Below are positions 1 through 5,613 of a stretch of 12,489 nt of DNA, one piece after another. A model generated the notes under the pieces. That model was not told the DNA's origin. It searched no databases and worked only from the letters and a program-made list of their open reading frames with translations. The number at the start of each line of letters is the position of its first letter. Positions within the stretch are counted from its first letter, which is position 1. The translations under genes and the position numbers were made by a program. Source of the stretch: Gemmatimonadaceae bacterium (GTDB taxonomy: Bacteria; Gemmatimonadota; Gemmatimonadetes; Gemmatimonadales; Gemmatimonadaceae); the NCBI GenBank assembly GCA_025357975.1, contig JANYKY010000408.1, positions 1 through 12,489 of the forward strand, given 5' to 3'.

Positions 1-208
1 CTTCGACAGGAGACGCGAACGTCTCATCGCCGTTTCCACTGCCATTCATATCGCTATTTGGTCTGGGAGCATCAAAGCTCTCGGATTCCTGTGGTGCTGA
101 TTCAACTGGATCGCGATACGGGTCAGCATCTCCGTAAGGCTCGTTGGTACGAGGACCGGACGGGCGTTGGCCTCGGCCGCGACGAAAAGGACGTCGGCGT
201 TCGTTCAT
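1..208 (-). CDS. N-terminal fragment of an Arg/Gly-rich protein, possibly transcription termination factor Rho (partial)
   Basis: An open reading frame starts with ATG at 208-206 on the minus strand and stays open to the window edge, giving 69 residues. The protein begins MNERRRPFRRGRGQRPSGPR and continues hydrophilic, rich in Pro, Asp, Glu, Ser, Asn and Gly, with no hydrophobic core or membrane segment. An Arg/Gly-rich start followed by a disordered acidic stretch resembles the long N-terminal extension of Rho in several phyla, including Gemmatimonadota. That resemblance is recalled, and no Rho RNA-binding or ATPase motif lies inside the window. Other RGG-type RNA-binding proteins are possible. 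No strong Shine-Dalgarno is visible before the ATG. The gene diverges from the TPR-like gene at 5173, from which it is now separated by the inserted 380-5112 segment. Coding status is fairly likely; the Rho identity is tentative. Confidence 0.5.
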   Translation of the reverse strand, partial: MNERRRPFRRGRGQRPSGPRTNEPYGDADPYRDPVESAPQESESFDAPRPNSDMNGSGNGDETFASPVE

Positions 209-365
209 CAAATTGTGGTGTGGCAGGGAAAAAGTAGCGCGACTGGCTGCTGCGGCGGGCGCGGTCAGAACTCACGCGGCGTCCCGCAACTTCATTTTAT
301 TCTTAGGCGCGCCTCGATGGGCTGCGCTAGTTCTGGAATGGTAGTCAGGGCGACTGGAATTGTCC

Positions 366-379
366 AGAGCGAGAAGTTG
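366..379. repeat. Left copy of 14-bp direct repeat (probable target-site duplication)
   Basis: The sequence AGAGCGAGAAGTTG occurs here and again, identical and in the same orientation, at 5113-5126. The two copies lie directly outside the left and right terminal inverted repeats of the 380-5112 segment. This is the expected arrangement for a target-site duplication made on insertion. Fourteen base pairs is long for most IS families, but IS1202-type elements are recalled to make unusually long duplications. Confidence 0.75.
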
Positions 380-434
380 GGTTGTCAAGCACCATTAGAA
401 ATGTCCCCATCCTTACGCCATTAGAAATGTCCCC
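380..434. repeat. Left terminal inverted repeat with doubled motif
   Basis: This end contains CCATTAGAAATGTCCCC twice in the same orientation, at 392-408 and 418-434, a period of 26 bp. The outermost bases read GTTGTCAAGCACC. Read inward, the right end (5112 to 5063) begins GTTGTGCACC and carries the same pair of motifs, one exact and one diverged. The doubled motif is probably a pair of transposase binding sites. The inner motif ends 33 bp from the stop codon of the transposase tail at 467. Confidence 0.75.
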
Positions 435-466
435 TTCGGTTTGTTGTTGAAGAGAGATCGTAAATG

Positions 467-817
467 TTACGTCCCAGGGTTTACATCAGCGGCTGCCCGG
501 TGTAGCCGGGCGAGCTTCGCCCAGCTTCGGTGTTGATGCCGCCATGGGTGATCAACGGCTGGTTTCGCAACAGGCTTATCTGGTTTCGTCCCCGCTGAAA
601 TTGATGTTGAAATTGATGTTGAAATTGACATTGAAGTCGGAGTTACGAGCGGCCGAGTTGCACGGGGTATAGCTTCGGTCCACTTGAGCGTGCGCTCACG
701 GCGGTCTCGGCCCTCGCCTGTCACATGGATCACGCTTACACCACCGTTTTTTGTCTCACGGACCAGGACTCTCGATTTCGCCGGCACTCGGCCCCGCACC
801 ACTCGCTCGAGTTGCAA
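467..817 (-). pseudogene. C-terminal remnant of IS transposase (ISNCY/IS1202-like)
   Basis: The frame ends at TAA (469-467) and is open upstream to about 908, where an in-frame stop occurs. The nominal start is a TTG at 817, which is not a credible translation start. The protein contains LQLERVVRGRVPAKSRVLV, then a Gly-rich turn and VSVIHV, then a low-complexity Ser/Thr/Ile stretch encoded by three 12-bp repeats. Near the end comes KPAVDHPW followed by basic residues. The beta-rich segment, the Pro/Lys linker and the DHPW tail resemble the C-terminus of ISNCY-type transposases as I remember them. No catalytic residues remain. The matching N-terminal part lies at 4836-5036 on the same strand. 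Homology seems to fade upstream of about 820, so the junction with foreign sequence is probably between 820 and 935. Confidence 0.6.
598..633. repeat. Three tandem 12-bp repeats inside the transposase tail
   Basis: AAATTGATGTTG occurs at 598-609 and 610-621, followed by the two-base variant AAATTGACATTG at 622-633. On the minus strand the units are in frame and encode a repeating Ser-Ile-Ser-Thr pattern within the linker of the transposase remnant. The length is a multiple of three, so copy-number change would not shift the frame. Confidence 0.85.
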
Positions 818-931
818 GCCGCGCGCACATTCTTCCGAACTGCCTTGTGGAAGCCCGCAAGGGAACTGGAGCGCTGACGGCCGCCGACACGGCGAAATTG
901 CGCTCGATCATTCCCGCGCTTTCCGCGCGCA

Positions 932-1444
932 ATGTGCCGGGATACCGACAAGCGCGAGTGGGGTGCAGACGGGCTCTTCACGCTCGCCAACGGGAAGCCC
1001 ACGTTCCAGAGTTACTACAAGCTTCCCGCTCCGCAGACTCGCCGGGAAAACTGCGTCGCGCACAACGGCTCGCTCATTCCGATACCGGGTCGCGACGTAA
1101 TGGTGCAAGGCTGGCATCAAGGTGGCATTTCAGTATTCGACTGGACTGACGTAAGTCACCCGCGAGAAATCGCGTACTTCGACAGAGGTCCGGTTGACTC
1201 GACGCGGCTGACCCTTGCCGGATCGTGGTCGGCTTACTGGTACAACGGTCTCATCTTCAGCTCGGAGATTGTGCGCGGCCTCGACGTCTTCGATCTCACG
1301 CCGAGCGCGTTCATATCACAGAACGAGATCGATGCGGCGAAGACTGTGAAGTTCGATTATCTGAATGTTCAGGGTCAGCAGAAGCTCGTGTGGCCGCCGT
1401 CGTTTGCGCTCGCACGTGCCTATGTCGAGCGGGTTCGTAACTGA
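932..1444 (+). pseudogene. C-terminal fragment of an LVIVD-repeat secreted beta-propeller protein
   Basis: The frame contains GADGLFTLANGKPTF, then RENCVAHNGSLIPIPGRDVM, GGISVFDWTDVSHPREIAYF, SAYWYNGLIFSSEIVRGLDV and a C-terminal LVWPPSFALARAYVERV. This matches the final part of LVIVD-repeat proteins, in which short beta units with an Asp-Val/Asp-Pro pattern build a propeller. Most of the expected protein is missing: there is no signal peptide and few repeats. The ATG at 932 falls inside the conserved CRDTD segment, so it is an accident of truncation. Upstream codons in this frame do not continue the family pattern. The break therefore lies close to 930, next to the transposase remnant. The 3' end and its terminator are intact. 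It probably gives no functional product. Confidence 0.75.
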
Positions 1445-1455
1445 CCTGCGGAAAC

Positions 1456-1494
1456 AAAAGCGGGAAGCACTCGCAAGGGGTGCTTCCCGCTTTT
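1456..1494. terminator. Bidirectional intrinsic terminator
   Basis: A perfect 15-bp stem pairs AAAAGCGGGAAGCAC (1456-1470) with GTGCTTCCCGCTTTT (1480-1494) around a 9-base loop. The A-run on one side and T-run on the other let it work on both strands. It lies 12 bp after the stop of the LVIVD fragment (plus) and 20 bp beyond the stop of the lipoprotein gene (minus), so it serves two convergent genes. Confidence 0.92.
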
Positions 1495-1513
1495 CTTGTG
1501 TGCCCGGCTACAA

Positions 1514-1984
1514 CTACTGACGCGTGCCGGAGGTTCGGAGCGTGGTCACTGAATCGGCTCCTTTAGACGAGTAGTGGGCGATCGTAGTGCCCACGAGCTT
1601 GTCTCCTTCCATGTGCATCGAGCTGTGAGTCTTGACCGAGACGTTCTTTCGCAGCACGCTCGAATAAGGGCCGTTTTCGACGACGACGCTGTCGTTGTCC
1701 ATCGACATCACCGTGGGGGTCATCGTTGGACGACCGGGCAGAGTCATCTTCCAACCTGCCTTGTCACCGGTGGCCACGAGCGTATAGGTAAGAAGAACGG
1801 TGTCCTTGTCGGCCGGCATTACCGTGAATTTCCAGGTTCCTGCGTAATTCACGGGAGCCGCGGGGGCCGGTGCGGTAGCTGCAGGAGCAGGTGCGACTGC
1901 GGCAGTTGTATCAGCGGCCGGCTCATCCTTCTTGGTGCATGCAAGCATGATCGGTACGACGAGCAGCAGAGCAACGCGTGCCAT
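1514..1984 (-). CDS. Small lipoprotein, function unknown
   Basis: The 156-residue product starts with a type II signal peptide: a basic residue, the hydrophobic run ALLLVVPIM, and the lipobox MLAC with the acylated Cys at position 16, so it should be anchored in the outer or inner membrane facing the periplasm. A disordered Ala/Pro/Thr linker covers about residues 22-45. It is followed by a compact domain beginning YAGTWKFTVMP, with alternating strands and the motifs LPGRPTMTPTVMSMDNDSVV and LVGTTIAHY. This reads like a small beta-barrel or lipocalin-like fold that measures a change against a baseline, but I cannot name the family. The ATG is supported by GAGGAGG at 1989-1995. It lies 85 bp downstream of the kinase gene on the same strand and may be co-transcribed with it. 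A TTAGC/GCTAA dyad at 2016-2030 sits in the gap and could be an operator. Confidence 0.85.
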   Translation of the reverse strand: MARVALLLVVPIMLACTKKDEPAADTTAAVAPAPAATAPAPAAPVNYAGTWKFTVMPADKDTVLLTYTLVATGDKAGWKMTLPGRPTMTPTVMSMDNDSVVVENGPYSSVLRKNVSVKTHSSMHMEGDKLVGTTIAHYSSKGADSVTTLRTSGTRQ

Positions 1985-1988
1985 CTTG

Positions 1989-1995
1989 CCTCCTC
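1989..1995 (-). promoter_or_regulatory. Strong Shine-Dalgarno of the lipoprotein gene
   Basis: Read on the minus strand, GAGGAGG precedes the ATG at 1984 by four bases. It is among the clearest ribosome binding sites in the window and fixes the lipoprotein start. Confidence 0.75.
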
Positions 1996-2069
1996 GTAGT
2001 GGATTAGTCCAACCTTTAGCGGGCGGCTAACGTAGGCGTACCCGCAACGATTGGCAAGCGCGCCCGCCG

Positions 2070-4517
2070 TCAGCGGGCGGCCGGCATCGGGTACTTTTCC
2101 TCGACTTTCCGGAGAACGTTCTGATATCGAGGTTCTTTGTGAAGCGTCTGGTACTGGAGGTCCAGGCGAAGAAAAACCAGAAAGAACGCGTGGTCCCTCA
2201 AGCCCTGTTCGAGGTAGTCTAATCCGAGAGAAACGTTGCCGAAGGCGGTCGCAGCGGCGGCGAGTGCCAGCGGCGATACATACCGCTCTTTCGATCGGGC
2301 TAACAAGTTGTCGTAGAGAGCGCGCGCCTTGTCTCTTTTTCCGGCTCGCCCGTACGCCCATGCCTCCGCAGCCGTCGCGGTTCCGGCTTCGGCATCGATA
2401 GCGTTGGGGTACATCGCGAAAGCTTCGTCATACTTTCCCTCAGCCGCCAGCGTTTTTGCGAGCTCAAAATGCGCGAGCAGATTACCGGGATCGTCCGTCA
2501 CAACTTTCCGCAACACGCGCTCTGCCTCTGCATATTTTCCGCTGTAGATGTTGACGGTGCCGACACGCGTGTTGATGATGCTCGACAACGGGTCGAGGGC
2601 AGTCGCGCGCCGAATCTCCGCAAGAGCATCGTCGGTGCGGTTGAGCATGATCAAGGGCCACACTCGGAAAAGACGCGGGAATGAGTTTTCGGGATCGAGC
2701 GAGATCGCCTTTTCCAGATATGGAAGCGCGGCCTTCGGGTCCCAGTCATTGAATGTCAGGCTCATACCCACCGCTGTATTCGCTTCAGCCAGCGTCGGGT
2801 CGAGCGCGATTGCCTTCTTCGCTGCATCACGCGCCGGCTGCATCACGTCGGCGGGCGTCATGTCGCCGAACATAGGCTCGAGCGTGTAGGCGCTCGCCAG
2901 CTCAGCCCAGGCAAGTGCATATCCCGGATCTTTTGCAATTGCCTGCTTCAGGTAAGCGATACCCTGTCGCATGGTCTCTGCCGTTCGCTGGTTCCAGTAG
3001 AAGTGTCCCTTCAAGTAGAGATCATGCGCTTCATAGTCGGCGGTCTGATGTTTCCTGTTCAACTCGTTGACCAACAGAGCCGGAGAGGTGCGGTTGATGA
3101 CCGGCGCGAGGCCTTCGACGATTTTCTTTGCCATCGAATCCTGAAGCGCGATGAGATCCCTGGTTTCGCCGTCGAGATCGCCCGATCCCAGACCTCTGCC
3201 GGTGCGGCCATCCGTGAGCTGCCACGTTACGCGAACGCGCGAACCGCCCGAGCGAACTCCTGCATCGACGATGTACGCGACCTGCAAACGCTCCGCCGCC
3301 TGGCGCGCATCGAGCTTCTGTCCCTTGATCGAAAACGAGGACGCGCGCCCTGCCACCTGTAAGCCGTGCACTCGCGAGAGAGCCGATATCAGCTCGTCCG
3401 TCAATCCATCGCTGAAATATTCGAGTTGCTTGTCACCGCTTTCGTTGGCGAATGGCAAAACACCGATCGACGCAGCCTGCGTTTTTGACACGTCGGTGGC
3501 AGGTGCGATCGCGCGCTTCGAAATCAGAAATGCAGCGATCGCGAGGACGAGAATCGTCGCGATTCCGCCTCCGATCCATTTCCGCCTCATTCCCGACACC
3601 GGCACTGGCGGGTTGGGTGGCGATGCAGCGGATGAGATGAAAATTGTATCCGGGGCGGGGCGCACGAGTTGGGATGGCGTCGAGGCCCGAGCATGATCGA
3701 GCTCGGCGATCATGTCGTGAGCCGTCTGATATCGAGCGGCAGGCGACAGACTCATCGATGTCGTCAAAATCTTCTGCATCTCGGGCGACATGCTTTGCTC
3801 TATCCCATCAAGCGACGGAGTCGGTGAAGAGAACCGTCGTGCCATTACCGCATGCGCGCTGGGGCCGCTGAATGGCGGCTTTCCAGCCAACATTTCGTAC
3901 AACACACATCCGAGCGAATAGATGTCGCTTCGTCCGTCGATATCCGCTTCACCGGTGACTTGTTCCGGACTCATGTACGCTGGTGTTCCAAGGAGGAGAC
4001 CGGTGCCGGTTAACTGCTTGTCGCCATCCTCGGTCAGCGCGCGCGCGATTCCAAAGTCCATCACCATCGCGTGACGGTCGTCGAGAAGAATATTATCCGG
4101 CTTGATGTCGCGATGGACGACGCCCTCGGCATGCGCATACTCGAGGGCGTCGGCAATCTCGCGAACGAGGCGAACCGCTTCGTCGGGGGCAAACGGGCCC
4201 TTGCGCGCGATTCGTTGTCTCACCGTTTCGCCCTGGACGTACGGCATCACGTAATACAACCGGCCTGCTGCATCGCCCGAGTCGTACAACGGAACGATAT
4301 GCGGATGCCTGAGGCGAGCGACAACCTGGATCTCTCGATGAAATCGGTCTGCTCCGATCGCGAGAGCGAGCTCTGGATGCAGAACCTTGATGGCGACTGG
4401 CCGGCCGTGACGAACGTCCTGGGCCAGATAGACGCTCGCCATTCCTCCGCGGCCTATTTCACGATCGACTTTATACTGCCCCGCGAGGGCTTCACTCAGG
4501 TCAGTGGCGCTGTTCAC
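2070..4517 (-). CDS. Hanks-type Ser/Thr protein kinase with membrane segment, FlgO-like region and TPR domain
   Basis: This is a membrane-bound signalling kinase of 815 residues from the chosen GTG (4517). An upstream GTG at 4553 would add 12 residues unlike the family. The chosen start gives the usual opening, a short leader then LAGQYKVDREIGRGGMAS. Kinase motifs in order: glycine loop at 22-28, VAIK Lys at 44, HRDIKPDN with catalytic Asp at 137, DFG Asp at 154, and YMSPEQ near 181-186. All catalytic residues are present. A hydrophobic segment near 313-333 crosses the membrane. After it, IGVLPFANESGDKQLEYFSD begins a FlgO/adenylate-cyclase-associated type region, followed from about 495 by TPR-like helical repeats (for example DPTLAEANTAVGMSL, and further DP-capped units). 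The TPRs should lie outside the cytoplasm. The start overlaps the stop of the upstream small ORF as GTGA, implying translational coupling. Substrates are unknown. It lies inside the IS-bounded segment and appears intact. Confidence 0.93.
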   Translation of the reverse strand: MNSATDLSEALAGQYKVDREIGRGGMASVYLAQDVRHGRPVAIKVLHPELALAIGADRFHREIQVVARLRHPHIVPLYDSGDAAGRLYYVMPYVQGETVRQRIARKGPFAPDEAVRLVREIADALEYAHAEGVVHRDIKPDNILLDDRHAMVMDFGIARALTEDGDKQLTGTGLLLGTPAYMSPEQVTGEADIDGRSDIYSLGCVLYEMLAGKPPFSGPSAHAVMARRFSSPTPSLDGIEQSMSPEMQKILTTSMSLSPAARYQTAHDMIAELDHARASTPSQLVRPAPDTIFISSAASPPNPPVPVSGMRRKWIGGGIATILVLAIAAFLISKRAIAPATDVSKTQAASIGVLPFANESGDKQLEYFSDGLTDELISALSRVHGLQVAGRASSFSIKGQKLDARQAAERLQVAYIVDAGVRSGGSRVRVTWQLTDGRTGRGLGSGDLDGETRDLIALQDSMAKKIVEGLAPVINRTSPALLVNELNRKHQTADYEAHDLYLKGHFYWNQRTAETMRQGIAYLKQAIAKDPGYALAWAELASAYTLEPMFGDMTPADVMQPARDAAKKAIALDPTLAEANTAVGMSLTFNDWDPKAALPYLEKAISLDPENSFPRLFRVWPLIMLNRTDDALAEIRRATALDPLSSIINTRVGTVNIYSGKYAEAERVLRKVVTDDPGNLLAHFELAKTLAAEGKYDEAFAMYPNAIDAEAGTATAAEAWAYGRAGKRDKARALYDNLLARSKERYVSPLALAAAATAFGNVSLGLDYLEQGLRDHAFFLVFLRLDLQYQTLHKEPRYQNVLRKVEEKYPMPAAR

Positions 4518-4696
4518 CGCCGCTGAACCACAATGAACGTCACCGTATCCCACGCATTGTGAATTCCGACAAGCAGCAGCAACATCGCCATCGTTGCGAT
4601 CATGACGAGAGCTAACTGCAGGCCCGTGAGCGCGCCGGCCGACGAGCCGACTATCACGTAGAAATTATCCCAGGCGAGAGTTGGTGTATCGGCCAT
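4514..4696 (-). CDS. 60-residue membrane ORF, probably an internally deleted membrane protein
   Basis: The product begins MADTPTLAWDNFYVIVGSSA, continues with hydrophobic ALTGLQLALVMIATMAMLLLL and ends VGIHNAWDTVTFIVVQRR. I recall a family of roughly 150-180-residue multi-pass proteins that start with an FYxxxGSSAGALTGLQF segment and end with a LLLLFxGIHNAWDTV segment. If that memory is right, this ORF has kept both ends and lost the middle, in frame. It would then be a remnant or a shortened single-span protein. The start is ATG (4696) with only a weak ribosome binding site. The stop overlaps the kinase GTG by four bases, so translation of this ORF may still drive the kinase. This could explain why the frame survives. 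Whether the peptide has a function is unknown. Confidence 0.6.
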   Translation of the reverse strand: MADTPTLAWDNFYVIVGSSAGALTGLQLALVMIATMAMLLLLVGIHNAWDTVTFIVVQRR

Positions 4697-4835
4697 GTCC
4701 AGAGTTTCTCGAAGAGTCGGTCGCGCGCGGCGAAAATTGCACGCTCATTCAGTATTCCGTTAGCAGGCTGCCGATAGATTGCCGGGCGTGCTGATATAGT
4801 GGCAGACTGCATGTACCCATCAAGACCAGACAATG

Positions 4836-5036
4836 CTAAGACAAATTCTCTCGCTGGAGGCCACTGGCTTCGCGCGCCTTATACCGCGCGTAAAGCCGCT
4901 TTGCATGCCGGTAGCAAGTCCCAAGCAAAGGTGTCGCCTCAGACAAGCTGATCGATTCCGACTTCACCCGTGCCAATACAACCGAACGATCCAATTCCCT
5001 TCTGCTCATCGCTGTCCGCTCCGTCAAACCACTCAC
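4836..5036 (-). pseudogene. N-terminal remnant of IS transposase (helix-turn-helix, ISNCY/IS1202-like)
   Basis: The 66-residue frame starts at GTG 5036 or, more typically for the family, at ATG 5009, which gives MSRRELDRSVVLARVKSESI. It continues LSEATPLLGTCYRHAKRLYARYKAREASGL and then stops. An opening with RxELDR, a short helix, and a helix-turn-helix ending in KRLYARYK is the usual start of ISNCY-type transposases, which bind the terminal repeats. The full protein is about 400 or more residues; here it ends after the first DNA-binding helices, so no DDE triad is present. The start lies 27 bp inside the right terminal repeat, as in a compact IS. The C-terminal counterpart is at 467-817 in the same orientation. 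Loss of homology near 4840 marks the right junction with the inserted genes. Confidence 0.75.
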
Positions 5037-5062
5037 TCCAAAGAGAGAATGACACGCTAACA

Positions 5063-5112
5063 GGGGACATTTCTAATGGTGGCACGAGGGGACATTATCA
5101 GTGGTGCACAAC
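5063..5112. repeat. Right terminal inverted repeat with doubled motif
   Basis: Two copies of the terminal motif lie here in the orientation opposite to the left end. The inner copy, GGGGACATTTCTAATGG (5063-5079), is the exact reverse complement of both left copies. The outer copy, GGGGACATTATCAGTGG (5088-5104), has diverged. The period is 25 bp. The outer tip CACAAC pairs with GTTGTC at the left end apart from one base. Confidence 0.75.
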
Positions 5113-5126
5113 AGAGCGAGAAGTTG
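5113..5126. repeat. Right copy of 14-bp direct repeat (probable target-site duplication)
   Basis: AGAGCGAGAAGTTG is identical to 366-379 and directly follows the right terminal repeat. Removing 380-5126 would rejoin the sequence between the Arg/Gly-rich gene and the TPR-like gene with a single copy, giving the likely pre-insertion locus. Confidence 0.75.
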
Positions 5127-5152
5127 CGACGCTATCTTACGCAGCACATAAC
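5124..5152 (+). promoter_or_regulatory. Possible sigma-70-type promoter for the TPR-like gene
   Basis: TTGCGA (5124-5129) and CATAAC (5147-5152) are separated by 17 bp, each matching four of six consensus bases. Transcription would start only about 15 bases before the TTG at 5173. The -35 begins inside the right copy of the 14-bp direct repeat, so the insertion would have left this promoter intact. This is only a motif match. Confidence 0.25.
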
Positions 5153-5172
5153 GCAAGCTGAGAGACCGAAAC

Positions 5173-5613
5173 TTGGACGAAAATGTCGATCCCATTGCGA
5201 CGCTGGAGCAGTCGGTCGCGGAAAATCCGAATGATGCGCGTTCGCTCGTGGCACTGGCGAACCATCTCTGGCTTTCGGGATCAGGACCCGAGCCGGTGAG
5301 CGATCTTGCTTCAAGGGCGATCTCGGCCGATCCCGAAAGTCGCGCTGCGTGGCACTTGTGGGCTCTTGCGGAATCGGATCCACGGCAGCGTTTGGGTCGG
5401 TGGCAGCAGGTTTCCACGCGCTTTCCAACCGATGATCTCGCGCGCGCGAATGTCGCCGACAATGCTGCATCGCTCGCGGGCGCGGAACACGATCACGATG
5501 CACTCGATCTCGCGATTGCGACGTACGAGCAACTTCTGGTCACGGCAACGCATAAAGACCAGCGCGATGCTCTCGACTCTGCGTTGCGCAGCCTGAGAGG
5601 GTGGAGATTCTGA
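5173..5613 (+). CDS. Small TPR-like protein, function unknown
   Basis: The 146-residue product has no signal peptide or membrane segment and should be cytoplasmic. It is alpha-helical with TPR-like spacing: SLVALANHLWLSGSGPEPVS, then SRAISADPESRAAWHLWALA with the DP cap typical of TPR turns, and a later helix pair around LDLAIATYEQLLVTA. Two or three repeats are likely, which suggests a protein-binding adaptor. The start is a TTG at 5173, the only start codon soon after an in-frame TGA at 5158-5160. The ribosome binding site is weak, so the exact start is unsure. Its stop overlaps the next start as TGATG, so the two genes are coupled. The IS-bounded segment ends only 60 bp upstream. Confidence 0.75.
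   Translation: MDENVDPIATLEQSVAENPNDARSLVALANHLWLSGSGPEPVSDLASRAISADPESRAAWHLWALAESDPRQRLGRWQQVSTRFPTDDLARANVADNAASLAGAEHDHDALDLAIATYEQLLVTATHKDQRDALDSALRSLRGWRF

Larger units (their letters stand above)
380..5112. mobile_element. IS1202/ISNCY-like element carrying or interrupted by about 3.9-4.0 kb of chromosomal genes
   Basis: Seen directly: inverted terminal repeats at 380-434 and 5063-5112; 14-bp direct repeats immediately outside them; and transposase-like reading frames just inside each end, both on the minus strand. The right one (4836-5036) is an N-terminal helix-turn-helix part. The left one (467-817) resembles a C-terminal tail. Stop-to-terminus and start-to-terminus gaps are short, as in a compact IS. 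The middle of the transposase, where a DDE domain should be, is absent. The interior instead holds an LVIVD gene fragment, a terminator, a lipoprotein gene, a kinase gene and a small membrane ORF. Two histories fit: a composite transposon of two like-oriented IS copies whose inner parts were lost, or one inserted IS whose centre was replaced. Matching outer direct repeats argue that the two outer ends were inserted together. Family assignment is from memory of the N-terminal motif and the long duplication. Confidence 0.65.

Noticed and set aside
598..633. Possible CRISPR-like repeats
   Set aside because: The units are 12 bp and directly adjacent, without spacers, and lie in frame in a coding remnant.
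684..1149. Overlapping plus-strand ORFs of 132-138 codons
   Set aside because: They lie opposite or across the transposase remnant and out of frame with the LVIVD fragment, with compositions typical of high-GC shadow frames. Only the short ALTAADTAKL part was kept as a question for the junction.
1574..1999. 141-codon plus-strand ORF over the lipoprotein gene
   Set aside because: It is antisense to a well-supported lipoprotein gene with a signal peptide and strong ribosome binding site; its Cys/His/Arg-rich sequence matches nothing I recognise.
3151..3696. 181-codon plus-strand ORF within the kinase gene
   Set aside because: It is antisense to a conserved kinase-FlgO-TPR frame; no domain and no ribosome binding site.
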